Shown: positions 1 through 7,787 of the stretch, one piece after another
Layout of the letters: each line of letters starts with the position of its first letter
How positions within the stretch are numbered: position 1 is the stretch's first letter
Assembly: GCA_947177925.1 (NCBI GenBank)
Contig: CAMWWJ010000038.1
Location: forward strand, 1-15,628
DNA length: 15,628 nucleotides
Direction: 5' to 3'
Source: an uncultured Lachnospiraceae bacterium
GTDB lineage: Bacteria; Bacillota; Clostridia; Lachnospirales; Lachnospiraceae
Made by a program: the position numbers and the translations under genes
Notes under the pieces: model-generated
The model's database searches: none
What the model saw: the letters and a program-made list of their open reading frames with translations, nothing else
What the model was told of the DNA's origin: nothing

Positions 1-11
1 GGATTGGTAAT

Positions 12-1367
12 ATGAATAAAGACTTAACTGTAGGAAAACCGGAAACTGTATTGTGGAAATTCTGCCTGCCGCTGTTTGGAAGCATTTTGTTCCAGCAGCT
101 CTATAACATTGCAGACAGTCTGGTTGCCGGAAAGTTCATAGGGGAAAATGCTCTTGCGGCAGTTGGGAACAGCTATGAAATCACTCTGATTTTTATAGCA
201 TTTGCCTTTGGGTGCAATATAGGCTGTTCTGTCATCGTAGCCCAGTTATTTGGAGCAAAGAAATATAAAGATATGAAAACCTCTGTATATACCGCAATGA
301 TTTCAAGCGGGGTACTTTGCGGGGTATTGATGCTATTTGGCATTTTATGCTGCGGCAATCTCCTTACCCTGATACATACGCAGGAAGAAATCCTTGCAGA
401 TTCCAGACTATATCTGGATATTTACATCTGGGGGCTTCCCTTTCTCTTTTTTTATAATATTGCAACAGGAATCTTCTCGGCTCTTGGGGATTCCAAGACA
501 CCATTTCTGTTTCTTGCCACTTCTTCCACCTCTAATATTTTGATAGATATTTTATTTGTAGCCACATTCCATATGGGGGTTGCCGGAGTTGCCTGGGCTA
601 CCTTTCTATGCCAGGGTGTCAGTTGCGTGCTAGCTGTTATCGTGGTCCTGAAAAGACTGGCTGCCATACCAACAGATGGAAAAATACAGCTTTATTCTTT
701 TCCTGCATTTAGGAAAATTGCGTCAATTGCCATCCCCAGCATTTTACAGCAAAGTTTTATTTCCATTGGAAATATCATCATCCAAAGTGTCATCAATGAC
801 TGCGGGGTCGGCGTTACTGCCGGATATTCTGCGGCTGTTAAATTAAACAATCTTGTCATCACTTCCTTTACCACATTGGGAAACGGAATTTCCAATTATA
901 CGGCACAAAATATAGGTGCAGGACTTTTATCAAGAATCAAGGATGGCTTTCGGGCAGGAATCAAAATGGTATGGCTGCTTTGTGTACCCATTGTGCTATT
1001 ATATCTCTTGGCGACCAAGGCATTGATACTATTTTTTATCAATAAGCCCTCCCCTTTGGCATTGTCATCCGGTATGCAGTTTCTGTATATTGTAGCGCCC
1101 TTTTATTTTATTGCTTCTGTAAAACTTGCTGCAGACGGCATTCTTCGGGGAGCCGGATTGATGAAGCATTTCATGGCTGCCACCTTTACCGATTTAATTT
1201 TGCGAGTGGCGCTTGCCCTGGTGCTTGCAAAGCATATGGGATATATAGGAATCTGGTGTGCATGGCCGGTTGGGTGGACGATTGCCATGGCGCTTTCTGT
1301 TATTTTTTATGTAAATGGACCTTGGAAACATGGAGACAAAAACCTTCCAGCTCATCTTTCCTTATAA
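12..1367 (+). CDS. MATE family multidrug/cation efflux transporter
   Basis: Inner-membrane antiporter of the MATE (NorM/DinF) family, expected to export cationic drugs or metabolites using a Na+ or H+ gradient. The 451-residue product has the family's usual length. Its N-terminus (about residues 5-45) has the MATE pattern: a short polar lead, then W-K-F-x-L-P with Q-Q-L-Y-N-I-A-D-S in the first membrane helix. The rest is strongly hydrophobic, consistent with twelve helices in two homologous halves; the second half begins near residue 235 with the I-P-S-I-L-Q-Q pattern. ATG at 12 fits the family start, but no stop lies upstream in frame inside the window, so a slightly longer protein cannot be excluded. 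It ends 69 bp before the GNAT gene with no clear terminator between, so the two may be co-transcribed. The substrate cannot be read from sequence. Confidence 0.93.
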   Translation: MNKDLTVGKPETVLWKFCLPLFGSILFQQLYNIADSLVAGKFIGENALAAVGNSYEITLIFIAFAFGCNIGCSVIVAQLFGAKKYKDMKTSVYTAMISSGVLCGVLMLFGILCCGNLLTLIHTQEEILADSRLYLDIYIWGLPFLFFYNIATGIFSALGDSKTPFLFLATSSTSNILIDILFVATFHMGVAGVAWATFLCQGVSCVLAVIVVLKRLAAIPTDGKIQLYSFPAFRKIASIAIPSILQQSFISIGNIIIQSVINDCGVGVTAGYSAAVKLNNLVITSFTTLGNGISNYTAQNIGAGLLSRIKDGFRAGIKMVWLLCVPIVLLYLLATKALILFFINKPSPLALSSGMQFLYIVAPFYFIASVKLAADGILRGAGLMKHFMAATFTDLILRVALALVLAKHMGYIGIWCAWPVGWTIAMALSVIFYVNGPWKHGDKNLPAHLSL

Positions 1368-1436
1368 TAAAACTTGAGGTTCCATAAGCTCTCTCAATCT
1401 GATAGTCTTAATACAAACAGGAAAGGAGCACGGAAA

Positions 1437-2336
1437 ATGAAATACAGCTATTCCACAACAGTAAAAAATAACCACATTTTGCGGGAATCCTTCAACGAAC
1501 TGACCCGCAGCACATTCGGCTTTGACTTTTCCTCGTGGTATGCCAGAGGGCATTGGGGGGAATGTTATATTCCACATGTATTATTGGATGGAGAGAAGGT
1601 AATCTCCAATATATCTGTAAATCTAATGCAGTTTGATATAGGGGGAGTCGAAAAAAATTATATCCAGCTTGGAACTGTCATGACAGATTCGGCTTATCGT
1701 AACCAGGGGCTGAATCGTGAAATTATGGAGCATATTCTGGATGAGTATGCAGAAAAAGCAGATGGTATCTATCTATTTGCAAATGATGAGGGCCTAAGTT
1801 ATTATCCCAAATTTGGATTTAAACCCGCAAAAGAATATGAGTATTATATGCAGTGCAAAGAACAGGAAAAAATTGCACCCTACCTCACGGAGAAAGTGGA
1901 TATGACAGACGAAAAAAACTGCCTGCGGCTTTATTCTGTAATTCAGGATTATTTCATCAGCCCTGAAATTCCAAACAGAAATGATGCCATGTATATGAAC
2001 AGGAATCTTGGATTATATCAGTTCTGGATGGCTTTCGGATATGATGAACACATTTTTTATCTTCCAGAAGTGGATATTTATGTCATTGCCGAAACAAATA
2101 AGAACACATTGCTCATTCATCAGATTTTCGGAAAACAACAGGCGGACATGATACGTCTCTCTAAATCCTTTGGAGAACATGTGGATGAAATGGTGCTTGG
2201 ATTTTCACCAGTACAAAAAGAACTGTTTCTTGTAAGGGAACGTAAAGAAGAAGATTGTACATTATTTATTTTAGGAGAAGATCTGCAGTGCATTGAGCAG
2301 GAAAAACGAATGTTTCCTGTTTTGTCCCATGCATAA
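1437..2336 (+). CDS. GNAT family N-acetyltransferase
   Basis: Probable acetyl-CoA-dependent acetyltransferase of 299 residues, substrate unknown. The GNAT fold is visible in the first half: motif A around residues 78-97 (T-V-M-T-D-S-A-Y-R-N-Q-G-L-N-R-E-I-M, the acetyl-CoA pyrophosphate loop) and the Y-Y-P-K-F-G-F motif B at 122-128. The C-terminal ~150 residues resemble the extra domain of larger GNAT proteins and carry no motif I recognise. The start is ATG at 1437, 9 bases after a strong AGGAAAGGAG site. A TTG at 1374 keeps the frame open 21 codons further but has no ribosome binding site and would nearly abut the MATE stop. A terminator follows. Being downstream of a MATE pump suggests a small detoxification or self-protection pair, which is inference only. 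Confidence 0.88.
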   Translation: MKYSYSTTVKNNHILRESFNELTRSTFGFDFSSWYARGHWGECYIPHVLLDGEKVISNISVNLMQFDIGGVEKNYIQLGTVMTDSAYRNQGLNREIMEHILDEYAEKADGIYLFANDEGLSYYPKFGFKPAKEYEYYMQCKEQEKIAPYLTEKVDMTDEKNCLRLYSVIQDYFISPEIPNRNDAMYMNRNLGLYQFWMAFGYDEHIFYLPEVDIYVIAETNKNTLLIHQIFGKQQADMIRLSKSFGEHVDEMVLGFSPVQKELFLVRERKEEDCTLFILGEDLQCIEQEKRMFPVLSHA

Positions 2337-2362
2337 TATGCCGGTCAGCCTATAAATAAAGC

Positions 2363-2402
2363 GCCTGCTATCCTTATATGATTTGGACGGCAGGCATTTT
2401 TT
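2363..2402 (+). terminator. Intrinsic terminator after the GNAT gene
   Basis: The arms GCCTGC and GCAGGC (2363-2368 and 2390-2395) are extended inward by TCC/GGA across a T-G wobble and one A-C mismatch. They enclose an 11-nt loop and are followed by ATTTTTTG. The hairpin begins 26 bases after the GNAT stop and separates it from the convergent acyltransferase. Confidence 0.8.
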
Positions 2403-2448
2403 GTTTTCCATTTATAATTTTGCATTCACTGTTTCCAGTTGATATTTT

Positions 2449-3519
2449 TCATTTGCTAATTCCCACTAACCCTCGAATATACGGAATTCTTTTTATGATT
2501 TCGTAGAGAAGAATCGTAATGATAAATGAAATAATGATAATCAGGGAATACTGCCCCCAAATGCCCACAGGAAGCTTCAATATCCAGTATCCAGCAATTA
2601 CCAGCACAGTCTGGTGCATAATATAAACAGGATAAGAAGCCCGGGCAAAATAGCCGCTTATTTGATTTTGGACATTTAGAATCGTCTGTCCGAATCCCAG
2701 CAGGGTAAGAATTCCCGTCCAGCCAAAGAATACATATAATCCTGTTCCAAGTTCATTGCGCAGTTGCGCAAAGCAGTAGAGATACGTATAGACAGTTCCT
2801 GACAGCAGCGCAAGAATCAGGCTCACAAAACGATAGTTTCTTACCTTTTGCTCCATATCCTCTTTGGATAAAATAAAATACCCCACCATATATAAAAAGA
2901 AAAATTGTCCTATGCTTTTGCCGCCAATATTGAGTACATACAGCATGAGCCATTCCGGAATAAACAAAAGCACCAGCGCCCAATATGGAATCCGTTTCAC
3001 CCCCAGCTCTTTTATCCATTTCTGTTGAATGCGCACCACAAAAAGGGACAAAAGCGAAATAAGAAACAAATATAATAAAAACCAAAGATGGGCAGGAGTA
3101 AATCCTCCTTTATAGCCGGTCAGGTCACTTACTTTTGAAAAGAATAAGCGGTACTGTCCCAAATATGTGCCGCTATAGCCGTTAAAATAAACTTCTCCCG
3201 TATATGTCATGGCGGGCACAAGAACAAACAGGCCAAATAAAAAGGGAATTATGAGCTTTTTCACACGTTCTGCGATAAACTGTTTATTTGTCCTTTTTTG
3301 CAGAGAATATTTGCTGCTCATTCCGGCAAGGGTAAAAAGAAGGGTCATATACCATGGATATACGGCAGTGGAAAAGGCATACAGAACATTATTCGTATGG
3401 GACCAGACATAAAATCCGCTATATTCGCCGCCGCTCCATATTTGTGCGGCATGGAACGGGAAAAGCAGCAATATTGCCAGGCTTCTTAGGTTGTCTATGT
3501 AATGCTTTCGTTGTTGCAT
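2449..3519 (-). CDS. Acyltransferase 3 family membrane protein (OpgC/MdoC-like)
   Basis: Integral membrane O-acyltransferase of the Acyl_transf_3 family (356 residues, about ten hydrophobic helices), expected to transfer acyl groups such as acetyl or succinyl onto an extracytoplasmic glycan or lipid. The first helix begins with the family signature R-x-x-Y-I-D-N-L-R and carries the conserved His in F-P-F-H-A (about residue 23). The pattern L-A-G-M-S-S followed by R-V-K-K-L-I-I-P-F-L-F-G and the later H-L-W-F-L-L-Y-L-F resemble OpgC/MdoC glucan-modifying proteins. I chose ATG at 3519, 12 bases from AAAAGGAG (3532-3539); a TTG at 3531 is in frame but touches that site directly. It stands alone, convergent with the GNAT gene and divergent from the AraC gene. 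The acceptor is unknown. Confidence 0.88.
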   Translation of the reverse strand: MQQRKHYIDNLRSLAILLLFPFHAAQIWSGGEYSGFYVWSHTNNVLYAFSTAVYPWYMTLLFTLAGMSSKYSLQKRTNKQFIAERVKKLIIPFLFGLFVLVPAMTYTGEVYFNGYSGTYLGQYRLFFSKVSDLTGYKGGFTPAHLWFLLYLFLISLLSLFVVRIQQKWIKELGVKRIPYWALVLLFIPEWLMLYVLNIGGKSIGQFFFLYMVGYFILSKEDMEQKVRNYRFVSLILALLSGTVYTYLYCFAQLRNELGTGLYVFFGWTGILTLLGFGQTILNVQNQISGYFARASYPVYIMHQTVLVIAGYWILKLPVGIWGQYSLIIIISFIITILLYEIIKRIPYIRGLVGISK

Positions 3520-3631
3520 TTGTTTGTCCAACTCCTTTTATAGTCTATTTTACGCTAATGAACACTACCTTATTTTAACATACTCCGCATACGAAGTCAT
3601 CTGTATTGGAAGTTGAAAAATCATGCCTTAG

Positions 3632-3660
3632 TTGCGGTAAACAGTATACAATGCTAAAAT
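3632..3660 (+). promoter_or_regulatory. Candidate sigma-A promoter for the uORF and AraC gene
   Basis: TTGCGG (3632-3637), a 17-bp spacer and TAAAAT (3655-3660). The -10 matches five of six consensus positions and the -35 three of six. A start near 3667 would place the ribosome binding site of the 28-codon ORF about 30 nt into the transcript, which fits the layout. The remaining sequence between the acyltransferase start and this site is AT-rich, and I see no convincing promoter for the acyltransferase there. Confidence 0.45.
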
Positions 3661-3710
3661 ATTTTTATCGCTCAAAGTAGCAGACTCTCATTTTACGGAG
3701 GTTCACAGAA

Positions 3711-3797
3711 ATGATAAGGACGAGGCAGCGATTAATTTCATATATAGCAAATAAAGTCGAGAATCTTTTTTGCATATGCTGTATTCTATTTTCATAA
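3711..3797 (+). CDS. Short upstream ORF / leader peptide candidate (28 aa)
   Basis: An ATG at 3711 sits 9 bases after a strong GGAGG site (3697-3701) and opens a 28-codon frame ending in TAA at 3795-3797. The peptide starts M-I-R-T-R-Q-R, is basic at its N-terminus, and ends in a Cys-rich hydrophobic tail (F-C-I-C-C-I-L-F-S). The stop overlaps the AAGGCGGTG site (3796-3804) that serves the AraC gene, so a ribosome finishing this ORF is delivered onto the next start. That geometry suggests a translated leader that couples or gates expression of the regulator. I do not recognise the peptide. It could instead be a chance ORF or a remnant, but the site is stronger than that of the regulator itself. 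Confidence 0.45.
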   Translation: MIRTRQRLISYIANKVENLFCICCILFS

Positions 3798-3810
3798 GGC
3801 GGTGGGTAAA

Positions 3811-4686
3811 TTGGAAGAACATATAGAAGCTGTTCAAAGAATGCAGAACTATATTCATATGAATCTTACTACTAATATTACTATGACTGATTTGGCAAAA
3901 GTGTCCATGTATTCTCCATGGTATTCTTATCGGCTGTTTGTTCAGTTACTGAATATGACACCTTCTGTATATATCAGGAGACTTCGATTATCAAAATCAG
4001 CATTAAGATTAAGAGATGAAGATGTAAAAATCATAGATGTTGCATTTGAGGCCGGTTTTGAAAGTGTGGATGGTTACCAAAGAGCATTTTATCGTGAATT
4101 TGGCTGCAATCCCTATGAATATTCTGTTTGTCCAGTACCGATTTATCTTTTCAAGCCTTATGGAGTAAATTATTTAAAGAAAAGGAATGATACAGCTATG
4201 GAAAATGTGAAAAATGTTTTTATTCAGGTAATTGAAAAACCTGCACGAAAAGTAATAATCAAACGGGGCAGGGAAGCAAAGGATTATTGGAAATATTGTG
4301 AAGAGACAGGTTGTGATGTGTGGGGATTGTTGAGCAGTATCAAATCTATTAACGGAGAACCAGTGTGCTTATGGCTGCCACATAAATATATCCTTCCAAA
4401 TACCTCCGAATACGTGCAGGGTGTAGAAATATCCATGGACTACTCAGGGGAGGTGCCGGAAGGCTTTGATATCATTGAACTTCCCTGTTGTAAATACATG
4501 ATGTTTCAAGGTGAACCTTTTGAAGAGGCTGATTTTGGAGAAGCAATACAACAAGTCTGGAGCGCAATAGAAAAGTATAATCCTCAAACATTAGGCTATT
4601 GCTGGGATACTGAAAATCCCCGTATACAATTAGAACCTATCGGCACCAGAGGATATATAGAATTACGTCCTGTGAAGAATATTTAA
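3811..4686 (+). CDS. AraC family transcriptional regulator with GyrI-like effector-binding domain
   Basis: DNA-binding regulator of about 291 residues with the Rob/SoxS-like arrangement. Residues ~5-105 form a tandem helix-turn-helix AraC domain (M-T-D-L-A-K-V-S-M-Y-S-P-W-Y for the first helix pair; I-I-D-V-A-F-E-A-G-F-E-S-V-D-G-Y-Q-R-A-F for the second). Residues ~130-291 form a GyrI-like small-molecule-binding domain ending in Y-I-E-L-R-P-V. Such proteins usually sense hydrophobic or cationic compounds and activate efflux or detoxification genes; which genes this one controls is unknown. I prefer TTG at 3811, which lies 8 bases after AAGGCGG. GTG at 3802 is in frame but sits inside that site, and would add three residues. 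The gene looks more AT-rich than prfA beside it and may be acquired. Confidence 0.87.
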   Translation: MEEHIEAVQRMQNYIHMNLTTNITMTDLAKVSMYSPWYSYRLFVQLLNMTPSVYIRRLRLSKSALRLRDEDVKIIDVAFEAGFESVDGYQRAFYREFGCNPYEYSVCPVPIYLFKPYGVNYLKKRNDTAMENVKNVFIQVIEKPARKVIIKRGREAKDYWKYCEETGCDVWGLLSSIKSINGEPVCLWLPHKYILPNTSEYVQGVEISMDYSGEVPEGFDIIELPCCKYMMFQGEPFEEADFGEAIQQVWSAIEKYNPQTLGYCWDTENPRIQLEPIGTRGYIELRPVKNI

Positions 4687-4688
4687 AT

Positions 4689-4728
4689 AAGTGCCCGGCA
4701 TTGGTAATAATACCAATGCCGGGCACTT
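4689..4728. terminator. Bidirectional hairpin between convergent araC-like gene and prfA
   Basis: A perfect 18-bp stem: arms at 4689-4706 and 4711-4728 around an ATAA loop. It lies 3 bases after the AraC-type stop and 3 bases after the prfA stop. On the minus strand the stem is followed by TTATTTAAATATT, a usable T-rich tail, so it should end prfA transcripts. On the plus strand the tail is weak (TTCCCTAATT). Confidence 0.75.
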
Positions 4729-4730
4729 CC

Positions 4731-5804
4731 CTAATTCTCATTCATCTTCGCCAGCTTCGCCGCCTGATCCGCCGCAATCAGACTATCCAACAGCTCCTCA
4801 ATATCCCCATTCATAATCGAATCAATCTTATAAAGCGTAAGCTTGATCCTATGATCCGTCACACGTCCCTGAGGGAAATTATAAGTACGGATCTTCTCCG
4901 AACGGTCTCCTGTACCGATCTGGCTTCTTCTCAGCTCCGCCTCCGCATCATGCTGCTTCTGCTGTTCAATATCGTACAGCTTTGCACGAAGCAGGGCAAA
5001 TGCCTTTGCCTTATTCTGAAGCTGGGATTTTTCCGTCTGGCTGTACACCACGATTCCGGTAGGATAATGGGTAAGCCGCACAGCAGAATCCGTTGTATTG
5101 ACACATTGTCCTCCGTTTCCGGAAGCACGCATAACGTCAATACGGATATCCTTATCATCAATGACAACATCCACATCCTCTACCTCCGGCATAACCGCAA
5201 CCGTAATAGTGGAAGTATGGATACGCCCGCCGCTTTCTGTTTCCGGCACCCTCTGGACACGATGAACACCGCTTTCATATTTCAGCTTGGAATAGGCTCC
5301 GTTTCCGGAAATCATAAAGTTTACTTCCTTCATGCCCCCGATGCCGATTTCATCCACATTCATAGTTTCTACCTTCCACCGCTGCTTTTCTGCATAATGC
5401 ACATATAAACGGTACATTTCTGCTGCAAATAAAGCGGCCTCGTCCCCGCCTGCCCCGGCGCGGATTTCCACGATAACGTTTTTATCATCATTAGGATCTT
5501 TTGGAAGAAGAAGGATTTTTAATTCCTGCTCTAACTCCTCAACCCGCTTTTTTGCTTCATTTAATTCATCCTTTAACATCTCCCGCATGTCTTCGTCGGA
5601 TTCTTCCTCTAACATGGAAAGGGAATCTTCAATGTCCCCCTTGCACTTCTTATATTCCTTATAAGCTTCCACAATGGGGGTCAAATCGCTCTGCTCCTTC
5701 ATGAGCTTACGAAATCTTTCCTGGTTGTTGGCCACATCCGGCTCATTCAACTCTCCCATCAGCTCTTCAAAACGAATCAATAAATCTTCTAACCTGTCAA
5801 ACAT
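4731..5804 (-). CDS. prfA: Peptide chain release factor 1
   Basis: Class I release factor that reads UAA and UAG stop codons and triggers peptide release on the ribosome (357 residues, the normal length). The order is an N-terminal helical domain (1-100), then V-E-I-R-A-G-A-G-G-D-E-A. The stop-reading P-x-T tripeptide is present as PET at 187-189, which marks RF1 rather than RF2 (SPF). The catalytic GGQ is at 231-233, within S-G-N-G-G-Q-C-V-N-T-T-D-S. The start is ATG at 5804, 5 bases after GGAGGAG; upstream in-frame codons are not conserved family sequence. The start lies inside the end of prmC (8-base overlap), so translation is probably coupled to the enzyme that methylates its GGQ glutamine. 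The gene's own stop is TAG, readable only by RF1. Confidence 0.97.
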   Translation of the reverse strand: MFDRLEDLLIRFEELMGELNEPDVANNQERFRKLMKEQSDLTPIVEAYKEYKKCKGDIEDSLSMLEEESDEDMREMLKDELNEAKKRVEELEQELKILLLPKDPNDDKNVIVEIRAGAGGDEAALFAAEMYRLYVHYAEKQRWKVETMNVDEIGIGGMKEVNFMISGNGAYSKLKYESGVHRVQRVPETESGGRIHTSTITVAVMPEVEDVDVVIDDKDIRIDVMRASGNGGQCVNTTDSAVRLTHYPTGIVVYSQTEKSQLQNKAKAFALLRAKLYDIEQQKQHDAEAELRRSQIGTGDRSEKIRTYNFPQGRVTDHRIKLTLYKIDSIMNGDIEELLDSLIAADQAAKLAKMNEN

Positions 5805-6666
5805 GTTTCTCCTCCAAAAAAGTTCCAAAAACTACCCGGTCCAGACCTGCATAGTCTTTTTTTAACTGTACGTCCCTAAATCCGGACTTCTCTAAAAGCT
5901 TCGTTACCGCTTCTCCCTGATTATAACCGATTTCAAAAAATAACATTCCGCCCCGGTTCAAATAGTTCCCGGCTTCTTTTGCTATTTTCCTGTAAAAGTC
6001 CAAACCATCTTTTCCCCCGTCCAGAGCAATCCCAGGCTCATGGTCTTTCACTTCTGCTGCCAGAGTTTCCACGATTTCTGTTTCTATATAGGGGGGATTG
6101 GACACGATGATATCAAATTTTTCCTGCTTTCCGCCGGCTTTATCCGGTTCAAATGCCGAAAACAAATCGCTTTCCAAAAATTCTGCTTCCAGCTTCAGGT
6201 TTTTACAATTCTGCTGCGCTACCAAAAGCGCCTCTTTCGAAATATCCATTCCGATGCCCCGGCAGTCATTGGAATAGTGCAAAAGGCTTAGCAGAATACA
6301 GCCGGAACCGGTACATATATCCAAAATGCTCATGCCGTCATGAAGATGAAGCATAACTTCCTCTACCAGAAGCTCCGTATCCTGTCTTGGTATCAGAACC
6401 TTGTCATTTACCTGAAAGGAAAGTCCCATAAACTCCTGACTGCCCGTAATATGCTGCAACGGAATATGCTCTGCCCTTCTGGCAATACAGTTTACATAAG
6501 TTTCATTTTTCTCATGGGATACCGGTTCTTCCCCATGAGCAAGCAAATCATTTCGATTGGTGCCGCAGACGAATTCCAGCAATATTCTGGCATCCAGGGC
6601 GGCCTCTTCCACACCTGCCTGCTTCAGAGAAGCTTTTCCCATTTCATATACTTCCTTATATGTCAT
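5797..6666 (-). CDS. prmC: Release factor glutamine methyltransferase PrmC (HemK)
   Basis: S-adenosylmethionine-dependent N5-glutamine methyltransferase that modifies the GGQ glutamine of release factors 1 and 2. The 289-residue protein has an N-terminal helical substrate-binding domain (1-90), the I-P-R-x-D-T-E-x-L-V-E segment (92-102), SAM motif I L-D-I-C-T-G-S-G-C-I (115-124), an acidic residue at D141 for ribose, and the defining N-P-P-Y at 190-193. ATG at 6666 has AAAGGAG 6 bases upstream. That site lies at the end of the DUF1385 gene, whose stop is only 3 bases before this start. prfA begins within the last codons. Enzyme and substrate thus share one message with the DUF1385 gene. Confidence 0.96.
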   Translation of the reverse strand: MTYKEVYEMGKASLKQAGVEEAALDARILLEFVCGTNRNDLLAHGEEPVSHEKNETYVNCIARRAEHIPLQHITGSQEFMGLSFQVNDKVLIPRQDTELLVEEVMLHLHDGMSILDICTGSGCILLSLLHYSNDCRGIGMDISKEALLVAQQNCKNLKLEAEFLESDLFSAFEPDKAGGKQEKFDIIVSNPPYIETEIVETLAAEVKDHEPGIALDGGKDGLDFYRKIAKEAGNYLNRGGMLFFEIGYNQGEAVTKLLEKSGFRDVQLKKDYAGLDRVVFGTFLEEKHV

Positions 6667-6669
6667 GGA

Positions 6670-7692
6670 TTACTCCTTTACTTCCTCCTGCTCATCAGCT
6701 TCTTTTAAGGCTTCCCTGACTTCTTCCGCACTGTCCACATCATAATCGAATGCCTCTTTAAAGTATGCCTTCCAGTCAAAGACTGCTTCCACGGAAGCAA
6801 TGGCAACCTCCACCATTTGTTCATCCGGCTCTCTAGTAGTCAGTTTCTGTAAAAGCATTCCCGGATAAGAAAAAACAGCCGTAATGGCATTATCGTATTT
6901 TCCCGCCAGACGAATCAGTTCATAGGAAATCCCTGCTATTACCGGCAGAAGCAAAAGCCGCAGCAGCAGCTTCATCACCGGATTATCCACCCTGATAAAG
7001 AAAAACAATACAGCGCTGACTACAATGACAAACAACAAAAAGCTGGTGCCGCACCGTTTATGCTGTCTGGAGCTTTTCATGACGTTTTCCACATTCAGTT
7101 CCCTGCCACGCTCCACGCAGTTAATACATTTATGCTCTGCACCATGGTACATATAAACTCTCTGAATATCCTTCATAAGAGAAATCAATACTACATATAA
7201 CAGGAAGATCAGCACCCGGATAATGGCTTCAAATAAAGCCAGCAACGTATCATTTACTACCACTCTCCCCAACAGCTCCGTAAGAAAATACGGAAGCACC
7301 ATAAAGATCAGCACTGCCATAATGACGGAAAAACATACGGTTGCGCCCATTACAACGTCTTCTGCCCTGCCGCCAAATACTTTATACATGGCCTGATCGA
7401 ACTTGGACTCTTCCTTTACATCTTCCTCTTCCTCGTAAAAGGAAGCGGAATAAGTCAGGCATTTTGTCCCCAACACCAAAGAATCTACGAAATTAAAAAC
7501 GCCTCTGATAAAGGGAAGCTTTTTCCATCTGCCGCCCTCTCCCAGTCCTTTGTGCTCTTCCACCTTCACGTCAATCTTACCGTCCGGCTTTCTCACTGCC
7601 ACTGCATATTTCTCTTTATTTTTCATCATGACGCCTTCTAAAACCGCCTGACCGCCGATTCCGGAATATCTTGTGTTCTTTTTTTCGCTCAT
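6670..7692 (-). CDS. DUF1385 membrane protein (YqhQ family)
   Basis: Conserved multi-pass membrane protein of unknown function, 340 residues. The family hallmark G-G-Q-A-V-L-E-G-V-M-M lies at 13-23. Hydrophobic segments lie at about 112-140, 150-173, 217-235 and 240-262. Between them is a polar stretch rich in potential metal ligands: H-G-A-E-H-K-C-I-N-C at 183-192 and R-Q-H-K-R-C-G-T-S-F at 209-218. The C-terminal 25 residues are very acidic. Start ATG 7692 has GGAAAGG 10 bases upstream. It is the first gene after the rpmE terminator and the first of a three-gene unit with prmC and prfA. A weak promoter may lie in the short gap (TATAGT on the minus strand at 7718-7723, poor -35), otherwise it depends on readthrough. 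Confidence 0.9.
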   Translation of the reverse strand: MSEKKNTRYSGIGGQAVLEGVMMKNKEKYAVAVRKPDGKIDVKVEEHKGLGEGGRWKKLPFIRGVFNFVDSLVLGTKCLTYSASFYEEEEDVKEESKFDQAMYKVFGGRAEDVVMGATVCFSVIMAVLIFMVLPYFLTELLGRVVVNDTLLALFEAIIRVLIFLLYVVLISLMKDIQRVYMYHGAEHKCINCVERGRELNVENVMKSSRQHKRCGTSFLLFVIVVSAVLFFFIRVDNPVMKLLLRLLLLPVIAGISYELIRLAGKYDNAITAVFSYPGMLLQKLTTREPDEQMVEVAIASVEAVFDWKAYFKEAFDYDVDSAEEVREALKEADEQEEVKE

Positions 7693-7743
7693 AATGTTTA
7701 AACCTTTCCATGGTTCTACTATATGCCAAACTCTGACACTACG

Positions 7744-7775
7744 AAAAATAAGGTTGAGACAAAAGCCTCAACCTT
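7744..7775 (-). terminator. Intrinsic terminator after rpmE
   Basis: On the minus strand the arms AAGGTTGAG and CTCAACCTT (plus-strand 7767-7775 and 7750-7758) form a 9-bp stem with an 8-nt loop, followed by ATTTTT (7744-7749). It starts 12 bases past the rpmE stop and isolates rpmE from the DUF1385 gene. Confidence 0.85.
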
Positions 7776-7787
7776 CTTAAAATCAAA

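Noticed and set aside
1374..1436. N-terminal extension of the GNAT protein from TTG 1374
   Set aside because: No ribosome binding site before the TTG, whereas ATG 1437 has a strong one at ideal spacing and matches the start of the folded domain.
2753..3085. 110-codon minus-strand frame inside the acyltransferase gene
   Set aside because: Alternative frame of the same strand within a well-supported membrane protein gene.
3541..3631. Promoter for the acyltransferase gene on the minus strand
   Set aside because: AT-rich boxes such as TAAAAT occur, but none has an acceptable -35 at 16-18 bp.
4701..5408. 235-codon plus-strand open frame opposite prfA
   Set aside because: Lies wholly within the antisense of prfA, has no ribosome binding site, and its composition is what the opposite strand of a well-conserved gene gives.
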